In this document: positions 31,084 to 38,691 of the stretch, piece by piece
Position numbering within the stretch: the first letter of the stretch is position 1
Layout of the letters: every line of letters begins with the position of its first letter
Source: an uncultured Chloroflexota bacterium
GTDB taxonomy: Bacteria > Chloroflexota > Chloroflexia > Chloroflexales > Chloroflexaceae
Direction of reading: 5' to 3'
NCBI GenBank assembly: GCA_903915775.1
Contig: CAIWUD010000017.1
Span: 1-38,691 of the forward strand
Length of the DNA stretch: 38,691 nt
Translations under genes and position numbers: made by a program
The notes under the pieces: generated by a model
Seen by the model: only the letters and a program-made list of their open reading frames with translations
What the model was told of the DNA's origin: nothing
Database searches by the model: none

Positions 31084-32994
31084 CTAGCTTGAGCCCACCG
31101 ATCGACGGGAGCGCCAACGGGACCAGAGGTAATGCAGGCCATGGCGCTGGTAGACAAGCCATTCCGCAACGAGGACGATGAGCGCGACCATGGCCACCCA
31201 GCGCCAAAACTCCTGGCGTCCCTCGCGCTCACGCACGAGGGTGCTCTGCAAGCCGCTACTCTGGGCGATGCGCAGATCATCCTTGGGCAGCAGCCGTGAC
31301 TCTTCTGGGGCAAAGAGGTTAGCAGCGTAGTGGCGACGAGCCAGGAGTTCACCGTCACCAAACTCCTCAACCGTATAGATCCCCAGGGCTTCAGTCTCAG
31401 CGTAGATGACTTGATCGCCCTGAAGCTGTTCAGCGCGACTGCTCCATCGACTACCGTCGGGGCGGGTGACACGCACTTCGCTGATCTGACTGTCGACCTG
31501 TACGCTCAGTGGCTCTCCGGGCCTGAGTTGGGCCGCCTCATTGCCAACACCCGGTGCCAGGAAGTTCATAAGGTTGGAGAGCAGCAGGGGAAACGCGATC
31601 TGCAGTGGCAGATCGGAGTTGTGCAGATCAAACGTCATGACTGCAAGCCGGCGTCCAGCACGCTCACCGGCGATCAGGAGCGGTCCCCCATCACTGTCGA
31701 CCACGATCTGTGCCCAGCTACCCGGTACGATGCGTACCGCCTTCAAGATACTCACGTCACTCATGCTGACATTACGCAGCAGCGGCTCTTCACCGGTGGC
31801 CGGGCGCACACTCGGAAACTCGATCTCGCCAGTGACCGAGAAGTAGTCTGTTGAACGGGGTGGATTGATGAAGAACAGGTTACCTGGTGGCAGTGGCTCG
31901 GGTACGACGCCATCGAGAATGGTGACCGGAACCTGGGCGACCGTCTCGGTGAAGCTGTTCGTTGTCGCTGGAGCGACGAGGAGGCGAATACCTGGTAACA
32001 GTCCGAGCCCAACTTCGAGGAAACGATTCCCTGGGCTGAGTAGCCGGACGGTAGCTGCCTCGCCCAATGTTGTGACCGCAAAGGCGCGATCATCAGTGGG
32101 TAGGATATCACTGCCAGCCAGGTGCGCTTCGGCAATCTGTACCTGCGCTGGCACCTCAGCGATGATACTCTGCTCGCGGCCAGGTTCCAGGTTCAGGGTG
32201 TAGGCGTTGAAGACCGCACCGTCAAGGTAAAGGTCGAGGCGACGACTGACAGGCTGTGCACCGTAGTTGGTTACCTGGACGAAGAGATTCTGACTACTCA
32301 CCTCGGGTTGTAAGCTGATGGCGCTGATAGCCACATTTTCCCCTGATCGACCGACTGGGAAGTAGCTCACCCGGGCAGGGAGACGCAGATCAGATGGTAG
32401 GGAGACGTTACCATCAGAAATAATCGCCACCTCACTCTCGCTTTCACGAGCGGCCAGGGCTGATGCCAGGGTCAGAGCCTGGGTGAGATCGGAGCTACCA
32501 CTCGTCGTTAGCTGAATCTGCTCAATAGCCTGTCGCAGTTCACGGCGATCGGACGTGGCAGCTACCGGTACCTGCATCAACCCACCAATCGCGATGATCG
32601 TTGCTCGTCCACCATCAGGGAGTTGGTCGATCAACTGCAGCGCACGCTGCTTCGCTGCGCCAAGGCGATCGGGTGTCTCATCAGTGGCACCCATACTCGC
32701 CGAACGATCGATGACCATGATCAAGTTACCACTACTGATACCCTGCGTGGTCATGAAAGGGCGGGCCAGCGCCACGACGAGGAGGAGCATGAGGAGCAAC
32801 TGGAGGAGGAGGAGCAGGTTACGCCGGAGCCGCTGCCACGGTGTATTGGCCTCGACATCGCGGACGACGCGGCGCCAAAGAAAGGTCGAGGAGATGGTAC
32901 GCTCCTCGCGGCGTAACTTTAGCAGATAGATCGCGATGATCAATGGGCCGATGACTGCGGCACCAAGGAGGGCTAGTGGGCTCAGGATCGACAT
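31084..32994 (-). CDS. BatA/vWA domain membrane protein
   Basis: The 636-residue protein opens with a BatA domain (1-80): two membrane helices around LRREERTISSTFLWRRVV. A von Willebrand A domain follows with MIDAS motif VIDRSASM. Then comes a beta-rich region (about 225-560) that should face outward, and a last membrane helix (FWRWVAMVALIVLVAEWLVY) with a basic tail. Such proteins accompany DUF58 proteins and MoxR ATPases in envelope maintenance or cofactor-insertion systems. Here DUF58 lies two genes upstream but no MoxR gene is in the window. ATG 32994 follows GAGG. Confidence 0.85.
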   Translation of the reverse strand: MSILSPLALLGAAVIGPLIIAIYLLKLRREERTISSTFLWRRVVRDVEANTPWQRLRRNLLLLLQLLLMLLLVVALARPFMTTQGISSGNLIMVIDRSASMGATDETPDRLGAAKQRALQLIDQLPDGGRATIIAIGGLMQVPVAATSDRRELRQAIEQIQLTTSGSSDLTQALTLASALAARESESEVAIISDGNVSLPSDLRLPARVSYFPVGRSGENVAISAISLQPEVSSQNLFVQVTNYGAQPVSRRLDLYLDGAVFNAYTLNLEPGREQSIIAEVPAQVQIAEAHLAGSDILPTDDRAFAVTTLGEAATVRLLSPGNRFLEVGLGLLPGIRLLVAPATTNSFTETVAQVPVTILDGVVPEPLPPGNLFFINPPRSTDYFSVTGEIEFPSVRPATGEEPLLRNVSMSDVSILKAVRIVPGSWAQIVVDSDGGPLLIAGERAGRRLAVMTFDLHNSDLPLQIAFPLLLSNLMNFLAPGVGNEAAQLRPGEPLSVQVDSQISEVRVTRPDGSRWSSRAEQLQGDQVIYAETEALGIYTVEEFGDGELLARRHYAANLFAPEESRLLPKDDLRIAQSSGLQSTLVREREGRQEFWRWVAMVALIVLVAEWLVYQRHGLHYLWSRWRSRRSVGSS

Positions 32995-33021
32995 CGCGCA
33001 TCCTCATTGGTGGGAGCACAG

Positions 33022-33690
33022 CTACTCTGGCTCGATCCCGGCGGCACGGAGACGCTCAGCCAGGCGTGCCGCTCGAGCTTCAGCCTCGGCGCGGGCCGTC
33101 TCAGCCTCGGCGCGGGCCTGATCAAGCTCCAGGTAGCTCTGGAAGCGCCGACCGTCTGGTCGCGTAAGCAGGAGATCCAAGCCATCAAGGGCAAAACGTA
33201 CCCCTGTACGAGGGCTGACCCAGCCCTGGATCTGCTCAATCTCTGCTAGGGAGTGCTCTTGGCGTACCCAGCCATCAAGGGTACCAAGTTGTGGGTCATA
33301 GACATAATACTCTTCAACCCCATAGTGTTGATAGAAGCTCAACTTACGTGTCATCTCACGCGGGGTATTCCCAGGTGAAAGCACTTCAAAGACCACCTGC
33401 GGAGCTATCCCACCTTCGCGATGCTGAATATAGGCACCACGATAGCCCTTTGGTCGACCGAAGACAATCATGGTATCGGGAGCCTGCCGAATATCTGGTC
33501 TCCCTTCAACGGGGTACCAGAGCAGATCACCAGCCACAAAGACCGTAGGATCATCGCGGTAGAAGGCATCAAAGCCGCCCTGAATGGTGATGATCCAGCG
33601 AAACTGTAGGGTGTTCTCTGCCATCGGTTTACCATCACTCTCTGGATAGACGATTGCTACTTCTGTCTCAGGGGTAACAGTCATAACCAT
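33022..33690 (-). CDS. Uma2 (DUF820) family PD-(D/E)XK nuclease-like protein
   Basis: The start at ATG 33690 has AAGGAG upstream; the open frame extends 120 bases further without a site. The 222-residue protein has the Uma2 fold: FVAGDLLWYPVEG, RQAPDTMIVFGRPKG, and PQVVFEVLSPGNTPREMTRK, with the expected catalytic Asp and Glu-x-Leu-Ser positions. The last 45 residues are a coiled coil of repeated ARAEAE. Uma2 proteins are abundant in Chloroflexi and cyanobacteria and are suspected nucleases, but their role is not known. It sits inside the DUF58-BatA group. Confidence 0.85.
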   Translation of the reverse strand: MVMTVTPETEVAIVYPESDGKPMAENTLQFRWIITIQGGFDAFYRDDPTVFVAGDLLWYPVEGRPDIRQAPDTMIVFGRPKGYRGAYIQHREGGIAPQVVFEVLSPGNTPREMTRKLSFYQHYGVEEYYVYDPQLGTLDGWVRQEHSLAEIEQIQGWVSPRTGVRFALDGLDLLLTRPDGRRFQSYLELDQARAEAETARAEAEARAARLAERLRAAGIEPE

Positions 33691-33769
33691 GGTTCCTGGC
33701 TCCTTCGTTCGGTCGTATATCCTACGTTGAGACACTATAACCCATCTTGCCCCGCTCTGCACCACGATT

Positions 33770-34657
33770 TCAGCGTACGAGGCCACGGCGGCGCATGTAT
33801 CCGAGGACAAACTCTTCCACCGGGATAGCAGTATCGATCTGCAGGTAGCTCATGCGGTGGCCGTGGCAGAAGTTCTCGATCTCACCCTGCCAGTTCCGGA
33901 GGTGGGCTGCGTAGCGTTGCAACAGATCGGCATCGGCACTCACCTCCACGGCTGGCCCGCTCTCACTATCCATGAGCCGAAAGTCGCCATCCAGCAGCGG
34001 TCTCAGCTCCTGGGGGGCGAGGATATGGAGCACCGTCACGTCGAAGGGGCGTCTGGTGAGTGCCTCAAGGGCCTCTTTCCAATGAGGGTCGAGGAGGTCG
34101 GAGCAGAGTAGGAGGGGGCCAGGCATGCGTGCGGTCTGGATGTAGCGCCGACAGAATTGAGTGAGATCGGCACTGCCACCTGGTGCAAGCTGCTGCAGGA
34201 AACTGAACAGGGGAACGGCACCACGCTTACCCCGTACCCCTGGCAACTGGGGGCTACGTGCAGTCGTGGCACAGGCACTCACACTCACGCGATCGAGGTT
34301 GGTGAGGGCAAGGTAGCCAAAAGCGGCGGCTAGCTGCTTCGCATGGTATAGCTTGAGGGGCTCACCCCAGTTCATCGAAGCGCTCGTATCGATGAGGAGA
34401 TGGAAGTTCAGCTCATCTTCCGCAACAAAGAGTTTGAGGAAGATACGCTCCATCCGCGCATAGAGCTTCCAGTCGACCTGGCGAATATCGTCACCTGAGG
34501 TGTAGTGACGAAAATCGGCGAACTCAACAGAAGCACCACGCCGTGGACTACGCCGCTCACCCTGGAGTTCGCCGGCCATTACTCGTTTGGTTACCAGTGA
34601 TAGTCGGTCAAGTTGCCGCAGAAACGCGGGCTCGAGCAGGGGTGTCCTTGTTGTCAT
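33770..34657 (-). CDS. DUF58 family protein
   Basis: The 295-residue cytosolic protein has the family signature FADFRHYTSGDDIRQVDWKLYAR near residues 45-70, and a vWA-like LLIDTSASMNWG after it. DUF58 proteins work with MoxR ATPases and BatA-like vWA proteins, as is also suggested here by the BatA gene downstream. Its ATG overlaps the stop of the DUF35 gene (ATGA at 34657-34654), so it is translationally coupled to the mevalonate-type genes. Confidence 0.88.
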   Translation of the reverse strand: MTTRTPLLEPAFLRQLDRLSLVTKRVMAGELQGERRSPRRGASVEFADFRHYTSGDDIRQVDWKLYARMERIFLKLFVAEDELNFHLLIDTSASMNWGEPLKLYHAKQLAAAFGYLALTNLDRVSVSACATTARSPQLPGVRGKRGAVPLFSFLQQLAPGGSADLTQFCRRYIQTARMPGPLLLCSDLLDPHWKEALEALTRRPFDVTVLHILAPQELRPLLDGDFRLMDSESGPAVEVSADADLLQRYAAHLRNWQGEIENFCHGHRMSYLQIDTAIPVEEFVLGYMRRRGLVR

Positions 34658-35067
34658 AACCTTTCGGTAGTTGCCACAAGTCGAGGGCGAAACTTGTAGC
34701 CGTAGACGAGCAGATTATCCGCACCGGTATCAAGCAGCTGGCGCGTGACCATCTCCACTGGCAGCCCAATCGCCAAATCTGCCTCAACACAATCGGTGAG
34801 TTGTGCTGCAACCAGTGGCCCTTCTTCCAGGCGTACAAGGGCGACCGGGTAGGGGGTCATACTCTCAAAACCATCAGGAGCTTGACGGATGACGCTAAAG
34901 CTGTAGATTTCGCCGCGACCACTCAGGCGCAGCGGCTCCCAATCACCATCCTGCTCTCCAACGGTTAATGGTCGAGCCGGGAAGCGTACTTCGCCAGTGC
35001 GCACATGGCGCTGGCCCTCAAGACGGTAGCGCGTCGCACGCTGACGCCAGTGACGAGCAACTTCCAT
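34654..35067 (-). CDS. DUF35 OB-fold acyl-CoA-associated protein without zinc ribbon
   Basis: The 137-residue protein begins at ATG 35067 behind AAGGAG; the longer open frame upstream overlaps the thiolase gene and lacks a site. Residues 44-135 form the OB fold (GRGEIYSFSVI, YPVALVRLEEGP, GLPVEMV, YGYKFRP). In DUF35 proteins the N-terminal ribbon carries four zinc cysteines; here it reads YRLEGQRHVRTGEVRFPARP with no cysteine. In archaea DUF35 proteins bridge acetoacetyl-CoA thiolase and HMG-CoA synthase and pass the intermediate between them; the neighbouring genes here fit that complex. Confidence 0.82.
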   Translation of the reverse strand: MEVARHWRQRATRYRLEGQRHVRTGEVRFPARPLTVGEQDGDWEPLRLSGRGEIYSFSVIRQAPDGFESMTPYPVALVRLEEGPLVAAQLTDCVEADLAIGLPVEMVTRQLLDTGADNLLVYGYKFRPRLVATTERL

Positions 35068-35185
35068 AAATATGTAGCTCCTTCTCAGGTAGGGGGGCCT
35101 GCCGACTACGCCGACGCCATCGTCTTGCGCTGCCAAGGCCGCGTTGAGATCCTGGGTAGAGGGGCATAGACTCGCTACCCGTAGC

Positions 35186-36346
35186 TTATTCCGCAACGAG
35201 TATACAGGTGGCTGCAGTGGCTGCGACGCCACCAAGGGACTGGGCAAGGGCAACGCGAGCCTTGGGTACCTGTGTGAGACCAGCTTCACCCCGCAGTTGG
35301 CGTGCAAGTTCGACGATCTGGTAGACTCCACTCGCCCCACCTACATCGCCACGTGCCTTGTAGCCACCGGCAGTCGCTAGGGGGGTGCGGCCCGTGGGGG
35401 CAATGGCACCATCGGCAGCATGGCGAGGAGCCTCACCTCGTGGGTAGAAGCCGATCGACTCGAGCGCAAGCGTCGCGGCAATACCGTGAGGATCGCTCAG
35501 CTCTAGAACGTGGAGATCACCAAGACCCATGTGCGCACGACCAAGGGCAATATGAGCACTTGCACGAGCAGCGGTCAGGTCAAGGGGATCGGGACGCATC
35601 GCGAGGCTAGGCGTATCCGTGGCCACCGCACTACCAGCTAGCCGAAGGTGTGGGCCAGCTAGCTTCTGTGCAACCGACTCGGCAGCGAGGATGAGGCAGG
35701 CGGCACCGTCACCCAGACTGCTACAGTCGAGCATATTCAACGGTGAGGCGATCTGAGCGGCCTTGCGGTACTTGTCACTACTGATAGCAAAGCGGTAGAG
35801 TGCCTGGGGATTCTTCAGAGCGTTTGCGTGGGCGTTGACCGGGAAGGGCGCAAAAGCCTCAGCTGGGTAGTCGCAGAGGTGCATGTAGCGCCGCATCAGC
35901 AGTGCCCACTGTGCCGTGAGGGTCAATCCATTGATCGCCTCAGACTCCGCATCAGACTGGATGGCAAGGGCTGCCTCTACGGCACCTTCAAGTCGGTCAG
36001 TCAACTTCTCGGCACCCAGTACCACAGCTACATCACACTGACCGGTGCTAATGGCCTGTGCTGCCTGATGAATTGCAACGCCACCACTTGCACCGCCCGC
36101 CTCAACGCGGAATGCGGGTAGGCCACGTAAGCCAACCGCCGTGGCCAGGTAGGCTCCAAGCTGGCTCTGCCCCGTCAGGCTCTCGCCAAAGGCATTCGCA
36201 ACATAGAGTGCACCGATCCGCTCGGGCAGCAGGTTTGTCGTCGCAAAAGCTGCTCGTACCGCCTGGGCGGCAATCGCAGCCAGGCTCTGCCCGTAATGCT
36301 CGCCAACTGGTGTGGCTGCCGCACCTATAAGGTAAGTATTACTCAT
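35186..36346 (-). CDS. Thiolase-like protein lacking the nucleophilic cysteine
   Basis: The 386-residue protein has the SCP2/archaeal thiolase fold and lies between HMG-CoA synthase and DUF35, where acetyl-CoA acetyltransferase belongs. However, the active-site loop reads VEAGGASGG (81-89), with Gly85 in place of the nucleophilic Cys, and the later GHP motif reads RGDVGGASG. Normal Claisen condensation by these residues is not possible. Related DUF35-paired thiolase-like proteins without cysteine act as aldolases in steroid side-chain degradation, so another C-C reaction, or a purely structural role in the complex, is possible. ATG 36346 has only a weak ribosome site. Confidence 0.85.
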   Translation of the reverse strand: MSNTYLIGAAATPVGEHYGQSLAAIAAQAVRAAFATTNLLPERIGALYVANAFGESLTGQSQLGAYLATAVGLRGLPAFRVEAGGASGGVAIHQAAQAISTGQCDVAVVLGAEKLTDRLEGAVEAALAIQSDAESEAINGLTLTAQWALLMRRYMHLCDYPAEAFAPFPVNAHANALKNPQALYRFAISSDKYRKAAQIASPLNMLDCSSLGDGAACLILAAESVAQKLAGPHLRLAGSAVATDTPSLAMRPDPLDLTAARASAHIALGRAHMGLGDLHVLELSDPHGIAATLALESIGFYPRGEAPRHAADGAIAPTGRTPLATAGGYKARGDVGGASGVYQIVELARQLRGEAGLTQVPKARVALAQSLGGVAATAATCILVAE

Positions 36347-36374
36347 AGTCTGGATTATTCTCTCGATTAGGGAT

Positions 36375-36624
36375 GGTTCCTTTTCGGCTACGCCAGGGTA
36401 CGTCTGGCGGTACCAAGGTTGGGTGAGGGTCTTTTGTGGAGGGCCGTGCCCTCCACGCCTCCCATCAGCGGGAAGGTTCCTTTTCGGCTACGCCAGGGTA
36501 CGTCTGGCGCTACCAAGGTTGGGTGAGGGTCTTTTGTGGAGGGCCGTGCCCTCCACGCCTCCCATCAGCGGGAAGGTTCCTTTTCGGCTACGCCAGGGTA
36601 CGTCTGGCGGTACCAAGGTTGGGT
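36375..36624 (+). repeat. Tandem repeat, 2.5 copies of a 100-bp unit
   Basis: Units start at 36375, 36475 and 36575, each with GGTTCCTTTTCGGCTACGCC; the third stops after 50 bases at 36624. Copies one and two differ by one base (G at 36410, C at 36510). Each full unit has TTTTGTGGAGGGCCGTGCCC and a GTGGAGGGC/GCCCTCCAC hairpin. The unit is the same family as the interspersed repeat. It separates the HMG-CoA synthase gene (ends 36635) from the thiolase-like gene (starts 36346). Confidence 0.95.
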
Positions 36625-36634
36625 CACGTCTGTT

Positions 36635-37684
36635 CTACCCCATCACCAGCTTACCCATCCACTTAGCATAGTGCGCATAGTCAATGAAGACCTGGCGGCT
36701 GAGATAGGCACTGGTCATTGGTGCACGTCCACGAGCGGCCTCTACCTGCTCAGTCACGGTGAGGGCATACGCATCAGAGCCTGCACCACTCCCGTAGGTG
36801 GTCACAAAGATCGTTTCACCTGGCTGAGCGACATCGAGTGTAGCGCAGAGCCCAGCGAGAGCTGCGCCCGAGTAGGTATTGCCAATCTGGGGACTGAGCA
36901 GGCCGGGGGCAATCTGGGCATCGCTGAAGCCGAGCCGTTTAGCTACCGCCTGAGGAAACTTTGCGTTGGGCTGGTGGAAGACCGCATAGGTGAAATCCTG
37001 CGGGGTCTTGCCAAGGTCCGTCAGGAGTTTTTTGGCCGCACTGCTGATCTGGTGGAAGTAGGCCGGCTCACCGGTAAAGCGATTGCCATGAACAGGGTAG
37101 GGTCGATCGGCACGACGAAAGAAGTCGGGAGTATCGGTGACATAACTGACCGTTGCATCGAGGGTGGCCAGGGCGAGTTCGGCAGGACCGACGATCAGCG
37201 CTCCAGCACCAGCCGATGCGGTATATTCGAGGGCATCACCCGGTCGACTCTGGGCTGTATCCGCACCAATCGCCATGGCGTAGTCAGCCATACCACTTCC
37301 GACAAGGGCCATTGCTGCGGTCAGAGCTTCACTACCGGCTTTGCAGGCAAACTCGAAGTCGGCGGTGCTAACCCAGGGTGCTGCACCGATGGCTTCAGCC
37401 ACGATCCCGCCAGATGGCTTCACACTGTAGGGATGGCTCTCACTCCCCACCCAGACTGCACTCAGACGTTCCGCAGCGAGATCGGCGCGAGCAAGTGCAT
37501 TGCGTGCAGCTTCAATAGCCATGGTGATCGTATCTTCATCAGGCCCAGGGACGCTCTTGGCATCAACTGGCAAGCCCCCCTGGCCATCAGTCCAGAGTTG
37601 CGCGATCTCCCTAGCGGCAATACGATAACGTGGGACGTAGACCCCATAGCCAACGAGCCCAACGGGGCGCTGTGGTTTCATCAT
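36635..37684 (-). CDS. Hydroxymethylglutaryl-CoA synthase, archaeal type
   Basis: HMG-CoA synthase condenses acetyl-CoA and acetoacetyl-CoA, the second step of the mevalonate route to isoprenoids. From ATG 37684 the protein has 349 residues. VGLVGYGVYVPRYRI opens it, the nucleophilic Cys is in DFEFACKAGSEAL, the histidine in FHQPNAKFP and the glycine-rich end QIGNTYSGAALAGL. The overall form is that of archaeal enzymes rather than eukaryotic or Gram-positive ones. AAGGGTAGAGG upstream overlaps the end of the reductase gene, so the two are coupled. A TTG 15 bases upstream is less likely. Confidence 0.92.
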   Translation of the reverse strand: MMKPQRPVGLVGYGVYVPRYRIAAREIAQLWTDGQGGLPVDAKSVPGPDEDTITMAIEAARNALARADLAAERLSAVWVGSESHPYSVKPSGGIVAEAIGAAPWVSTADFEFACKAGSEALTAAMALVGSGMADYAMAIGADTAQSRPGDALEYTASAGAGALIVGPAELALATLDATVSYVTDTPDFFRRADRPYPVHGNRFTGEPAYFHQISSAAKKLLTDLGKTPQDFTYAVFHQPNAKFPQAVAKRLGFSDAQIAPGLLSPQIGNTYSGAALAGLCATLDVAQPGETIFVTTYGSGAGSDAYALTVTEQVEAARGRAPMTSAYLSRQVFIDYAHYAKWMGKLVMG

Positions 37685-37695
37685 ACCTCTACCCT

Positions 37696-38691
37696 TCAAC
37701 GGAGTTCTGCAACCAACTCCTCAGCCCGTGCCGGCTTAATATTTCGCTCCTCCACCATTCGACGGGCAATCTCATCAACCATTGGACCGTGTGCACCTGC
37801 GGCCATCGCGATCTGGCGTGCATGCAGATCCATATGCCCTCGATTAATCCCCTCGCATGCCAGGGCGCGCATGGCAGCTAGGTTACTAGCGAGACCCGCG
37901 GCAACACAGATCTCCGCTAACTGGTTTGCAGAGCGCACATCGAGCAGCTTGAGCGCGGTCTGGGCCGCTGGGTGTACCTTTGTCGCCCCTCCTACGATCC
38001 CGACCGCCATAGGCATCTCCAAGGTGCCAACAAGATTTCCGTCCGTATCGCGCTCCCAGACGCTGAGTGAACTGTAGTGACCCGAGCGTGCCGCGTAGGC
38101 GTGGGCACCAGCCTCAATCGCTCGCCAGTCATTACCAGTGGCAACAATCACCGGATCAATACCGTTAAGGATGCCCTTGTTATGAGTCGTAGCACGGTAG
38201 GGATCGACGGCAGCAAAGGCGTACGCCCACATAATACCCTCTGCTACCTCTTCTCCGTTCAGACCATCGCGAGCAAGGGCTGATGGCGGTATGATACAGC
38301 GGGCACGGGCCAAGCGACGATCGCTCAGGTTGGAGAGAATACGTAGGTAGACGCGCCCATGGGTGATTCGCTCAAGCTTCGGCGCGATCGCTTCACACAT
38401 TGAGTTGATCGCGTTTGCACCCATGGCATCACGGCAATCGACAATCAGGTGGACAACCATCATCGGGCCCATCGGACTCGTAGGGTGAAGGTGCACTTCC
38501 AGATCACGGGCACCGCCACCCAGGGCGACGAGCGATCGACTCTGACTATTGGCAAGGGCGAGGATCGCCTCTTTGTGGGCGAGAATATCGTGACGGGCAC
38601 TTTGGGGTGCTTGTACGCCAACAATCTGAACCTGCCCGATCATCAGTGGGTCGCTGCTGCTGGTCGCGAACCCACCACCCTCCCGTGCCAT
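37696..38691 (-). CDS. Hydroxymethylglutaryl-CoA reductase, N-terminus beyond window
   Basis: The visible 331 residues run to the window edge without an upstream stop, so the real start is outside; the ATG at the edge is internal to the family. HMG-CoA reductase makes mevalonate from HMG-Co[21 protein letters not shown] (with the catalytic Asp), [11 protein letters not shown] (catalytic Lys) and [17 protein letters not shown] (catalytic His near the end) are the family blocks, and the short soluble form fits class II bacterial enzymes. It is the first visible gene of the minus-strand mevalonate group. Confidence 0.93.
   Translation of the reverse strand: MAREGGGFATSSSDPLMIGQVQIVGVQAPQSARHDILAHKEAILALANSQSRSLVALGGGARDLEVHLHPTSPMGPMMVVHLIVDCRDAMGANAINSMCEAIAPKLERITHGRVYLRILSNLSDRRLARARCIIPPSALARDGLNGEEVAEGIMWAYAFAAVDPYRATTHNKGILNGIDPVIVATGNDWRAIEAGAHAYAARSGHYSSLSVWERDTDGNLVGTLEMPMAVGIVGGATKVHPAAQTALKLLDVRSANQLAEICVAAGLASNLAAMRALACEGINRGHMDLHARQIAMAAGAHGPMVDEIARRMVEERNIKPARAEELVAELR

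Noticed and set aside
36375-36624. CRISPR array
   Set aside because: The 100-bp units are adjoining and almost identical, with no variable spacers and no cas genes.

Overview
The window looks like chromosomal DNA of a Chloroflexota bacterium, probably of the filamentous Chloroflexia type. This is inferred from moderately high GC, frequent GTG/TTG starts, a mevalonate-pathway gene group with archaeal-type HMG-CoA synthase, and large multidomain NACHT/CHAT proteins. No rRNA, tRNA, CRISPR array, transposase or phage gene was recognised. The species cannot be named from the sequence alone.

Layout. 1-4.8 kb (minus strand): a polysaccharide flippase (cut by the window edge), a ComEC-like metallo-beta-lactamase-fold protein without metal ligands, RidA, exonuclease VII (xseB/xseA) and the biotin carrier protein AccB. 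5.1-8.3 kb: two small membrane proteins (YgaP-like and PspC), a dual-specificity phosphatase, an orphan Dam-type adenine methylase, and two overlapping unknown genes.

8.6-17.7 kb (plus strand) is the most interesting part. It is a compact six-gene operon behind its own promoter and a candidate operator: a 71-residue helical protein, a 1053-residue NACHT NTPase with a C-terminal FGE/sulfatase-modifying-factor domain, a CHAT (caspase-like) protease, a cytosolic zinc amidase of peptidoglycan with a second degenerate amidase domain, an FtsZ, and a 268-residue protein that reads as a bacterial gasdermin. NACHT plus protease plus gasdermin is the logic of bacterial pyroptosis-like anti-phage defence. 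The added cell-wall amidase and FtsZ are, as far as I know, not part of described gasdermin systems and suggest a pore-plus-endolysin killing module with a cell-division protein as target, guard or decoy.

17.7-29.6 kb: a cysteine-desulfurase-like aminotransferase and RNase HIII (minus), the ammonium transporter Amt followed by a 25-residue membrane peptide and a strong terminator (plus), glutamine synthetase (minus), a lipoprotein with an alpha/alpha-barrel glycosidase-like domain and homoserine dehydrogenase (plus), and a PHP-AlbA_2 fusion with a repeated C-terminal domain (minus).

29.9-38.7 kb (minus strand): HMG-CoA reductase, HMG-CoA synthase, a thiolase-like protein without its nucleophilic cysteine, a DUF35 protein without its zinc ribbon, DUF58, Uma2 and BatA/vWA proteins, then selD. 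SelD has an in-frame TGA at its active-site position with a SECIS-like hairpin, so it is probably a selenoprotein and is longer than simple ORF calling shows.

An interspersed palindromic repeat of about 75-140 bp occurs at six or more intergenic sites (4.8, 19.0, 22.0, 29.8, 31.0 and 36.4 kb, the last as a 2.5-copy tandem of exactly 100 bp). In two places its edge supplies the stop codon of the neighbouring gene. All functional calls come from reading motifs; no database search was run.
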